Source: DATJPR01 sp035506295 (lineage in GTDB: Bacteria; Bacteroidota; Ignavibacteria; UBA10030; UBA6906). From it: a stretch of 7,686 nt of DNA. Positions 5,944 through 7,686 of this stretch are shown in pieces (position 1 is the first letter of the stretch; each line of letters begins with the position of its first letter). A program made the position numbers and the translations under genes. The stretch is from assembly GCA_035506295.1 (NCBI GenBank), contig DATJPR010000270.1, positions 1 to 7,686 on the forward strand, written 5' to 3'. The notes below the pieces were generated by a model. It made no database searches. It saw only the letters and a program-made list of their open reading frames with translations, and was not told the DNA's origin.

Positions 5944-7629
5944 ATGGTGAGCATAACGATCGACGGCAGGACCCTTGAGGTCGACAATACCCTGACGATT
6001 ATCCAGGCGGCCAGGAACAACGGCATCGACATCCCGCATTTCTGCTGGCACCCGCAGCTTTCGGTGGCCGGGAACTGCCGGATGTGCCTGGTTGAGGTGG
6101 AGAAGATGCCGAAGCTGGTGATCGCCTGTTCGACGCAGGTCGCCAACGGGATGGTCGTCCACACCGCGAACGAACGAGTGATCAAGGCGCGGCAGGCGGT
6201 GATGGAGTTCCTTCTCATCAATCATCCCCTGGACTGCCCGATCTGCGACGAGGCGGGGGAGTGCAAGCTCCAGGACTACGCCTACGCCCACAGCGTCGGC
6301 GTCAGCCGGTTCGAGGAGGACAAGGTCCACAAGCCGAAGCGGACGGAGCTCGGGCCGCACGTCATGCTCGACACCGAGCGCTGCATCATGTGCTCGCGGT
6401 GCATCCGCTTCTGCGACGAGATCGCGGGAAAGCCGCAGCTCACGTTCACGCAGCGCGCCGACCATGTGGAACTGACCACGTTCCCGGGCGAATCGCTGGA
6501 CAACCCGTATTCGATGAACGTGATCGACATCTGCCCCGTGGGTGCGCTGACGAGCCGCGAATTCCGGTTCCGTGCGCGCGTGTGGGAAATGTCCGCCACC
6601 GAGACCATCTGCCCGGGGTGCGCGCGGGGCTGCAACATCAATACCTGGGTGAGGAACAACGAGATCCTCCGGCAGACGCCGAGGTTCAACCCCGACGTCA
6701 ACCAGTACTGGATGTGCGACTGGGGGCGCCTGGAAACGTCCCGGCCGGTCAATGCCGAAACCAGGCTCCGCGGCCCGCTCATGAAGAAGGAGGCGGGAGT
6801 GGTGGAGGTCGGCTGGGACGAGGCGGTGGCCCGCGTGGCGTCGGAACTCAAGTCGTTCCGCAAGGGGGAGACGGCTGTCATCGGCTCGGCGTTTGACACA
6901 AACGAGGACTGCTATATCCTCCGGAAGTTTGCGGGCGACGTCCTCCAGACCCGGCACATCGACTTCCAGCGGCATGTCGATCCGTCTCGCGAGGACAGGC
7001 TCCTCATCAGCGCGGACAGGACGCCGAACAGCCGGGGCGCGCTCGAAGTCGGTCTGCACCCCGGGGAGCACGGTGCGGCGTTCGACGGGATCCTCCGCGC
7101 CATCAAAGAGGGCACCGTGAAGGCGCTCGTCCTCGCGGACGATAATCCCGCGGCGGATCCGGAGGTGGCGCAGGTGCTCATGCGCCTGGAGTTCCTCGTC
7201 GCCCTCGCGTCGGTCGACAATGAGACCACGCGGCTGGCCGACGTCGTGCTGCCCTCATCCACGTACGCCGAGAAGAACGGCACGTTCACGAACATGCTCG
7301 GGCGGGTCCAGCGCATCCGCCCCTCCGTGGCTACGCTCGACGTGGACCGTTCACTCGACGGGTTCGCCCTGAGCCGCCTGGATAAGTTCGGGTCCCCGTA
7401 CGATCGCTGGGCCCGCGGCGCCAAGCGCGACGCGCGACCGCCGTGGCGCATCATCGCGGGAATCGCCGCGCTCATGGGCGCGAAGTTCAAGTACCAAACC
7501 GCGGAGAACGTATTCGACGAAATTGCCGCACGCGTCGACGCCTTCGGCGGAATGTCGTACCGCCGCCTGGGGACGAAGGGCCTCCCCCTCAAATCGGCAC
7601 GGGAAACACGCGTATCACAGCCGGCCTAG
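5944..7629 (+). CDS. nuoG: NADH-quinone oxidoreductase subunit G (NuoG), short form
   Basis: This is the iron-sulfur subunit of the peripheral arm of complex I, which relays electrons from NuoF/NuoE toward quinone. Ligands for four clusters are present: [2Fe-2S] N1b at Cys34, 45, 48 and 62; the His-ligated [4Fe-4S] N5 at His94, Cys98, 101 and 107; N4 at Cys147, 150, 153 and 197; and the lineage-restricted N7 at Cys223, 226, 230 and 258 (spacing C-x2-C-x3-C-x27-C). The rest is a molybdopterin-oxidoreductase-like domain (about 217-500). It keeps its start (GWDEAVARVAS) and end (ADVVLPSSTYAEKNGTFTN) but is much shorter than in E. coli or Thermus NuoG: 561 residues in total versus about 908 and 783. 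That domain has no catalytic role in complex I, so activity should survive. Purine-rich GGGGAAGAG (5932-5940) precedes the ATG. The nuoH start 18 bases downstream confirms complex I rather than formate dehydrogenase or a hydrogenase subunit. Confidence 0.94.
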   Translation: MVSITIDGRTLEVDNTLTIIQAARNNGIDIPHFCWHPQLSVAGNCRMCLVEVEKMPKLVIACSTQVANGMVVHTANERVIKARQAVMEFLLINHPLDCPICDEAGECKLQDYAYAHSVGVSRFEEDKVHKPKRTELGPHVMLDTERCIMCSRCIRFCDEIAGKPQLTFTQRADHVELTTFPGESLDNPYSMNVIDICPVGALTSREFRFRARVWEMSATETICPGCARGCNINTWVRNNEILRQTPRFNPDVNQYWMCDWGRLETSRPVNAETRLRGPLMKKEAGVVEVGWDEAVARVASELKSFRKGETAVIGSAFDTNEDCYILRKFAGDVLQTRHIDFQRHVDPSREDRLLISADRTPNSRGALEVGLHPGEHGAAFDGILRAIKEGTVKALVLADDNPAADPEVAQVLMRLEFLVALASVDNETTRLADVVLPSSTYAEKNGTFTNMLGRVQRIRPSVATLDVDRSLDGFALSRLDKFGSPYDRWARGAKRDARPPWRIIAGIAALMGAKFKYQTAENVFDEIAARVDAFGGMSYRRLGTKGLPLKSARETRVSQPA

Positions 7630-7647
7630 GTCACCCACGAGACGCAC

Positions 7648-7686
7648 ATGGAATTTCTCATCATCGCACTCATCAAGATCGTCCTG
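7648..7686 (+). CDS. nuoH: NADH-quinone oxidoreductase subunit H (NuoH), N-terminus only
   Basis: ATG at 7648 opens a frame that runs off the window: 13 codons, MEFLIIALIKIVL. This is the start of a hydrophobic first helix of the kind seen at the N-terminus of NuoH, the membrane subunit that forms the quinone-binding site at the joint of the two complex I arms. The call rests on this short stretch plus its position, 18 bases after nuoG, where nuoH is the usual next gene. No strong ribosome site is visible. The rest lies outside the window. Confidence 0.75.
   Translation, partial: MEFLIIALIKIVL

Noticed and set aside
4344..6221. A 625-codon open frame on the - strand opposite the aminotransferase and the start of nuoG
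   Set aside because: It lies antisense to two clear enzyme genes, its translation is a low-complexity mix rich in Arg, His, Pro and Asp without a recognisable domain, and long antisense frames are expected in GC-rich coding DNA.
5605..7071. A 488-codon open frame on the - strand opposite the aminotransferase end and nuoG
   Set aside because: Antisense shadow of conserved iron-sulfur protein sequence; the translation is Arg/Pro/His-rich and has no domain signature.
5944..7629. NuoG-like gene read as a formate dehydrogenase alpha or hydrogenase diaphorase subunit
   Set aside because: No Cys/selenocysteine active-site motif or full molybdopterin domain is present, and the next gene starts like nuoH.

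Overview
The window looks like ordinary bacterial chromosome. It holds six protein-coding genes plus the first codons of a seventh, and no RNA genes, insertion sequences or CRISPR arrays were found. From about position 890 onward the DNA is GC-rich (sample lines counted by eye give about 57-68% G+C). The first gene is clearly poorer in G+C (sample lines about 43-50%). A short-type NuoG followed directly by NuoH, a eukaryote-like alanine aminotransferase and an M16 peptidase would fit a free-living bacterium of the Bacteroidota/Chlorobiota/Ignavibacteria neighbourhood, but that placement is an impression, not shown by the sequence. Complex I genes imply a respiratory chain.

Layout. (1) Positions 2-826, + strand: the 3' part of an unrecognised multi-pass membrane protein. 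(2) 887-1912, +: an AAA+ / Fis-type helix-turn-helix protein built like a sigma-54 activator but with its key activator motifs altered. It is closed by a strong intrinsic terminator at 1939-1979. (3) 1979-3076, - strand: a membrane-bound family 2 glycosyltransferase, convergent with (2). (4) 3077-3216: a divergent intergenic region with a good sigma-70-type promoter facing right, a weaker candidate facing left, and a 20-bp dyad between them. (5) 3217-4476, +: an M16 zinc peptidase whose start codon lies almost at the predicted transcription start. (6) 4506-5930, +: an alanine aminotransferase. (7) 5944-7629, +: NuoG of complex I. (8) 7648 to the window edge, +: the first 13 codons of nuoH.

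How they work together. Genes 5-8 run in one direction with gaps of 29, 13 and 18 bases and no terminator between them, so they probably form one operon that starts at the promoter near 3183-3211. Alanine aminotransferase makes pyruvate from alanine, and NuoG/NuoH belong to the NADH-oxidising respiratory complex. The peptidase at the head of the operon has no obvious functional link to them. The most unusual items are the degenerate sigma-54-activator-like protein, the shortened NuoG that keeps all its iron-sulfur ligands, and the probable leaderless start of the peptidase gene. I see no clearly new multi-gene system here.
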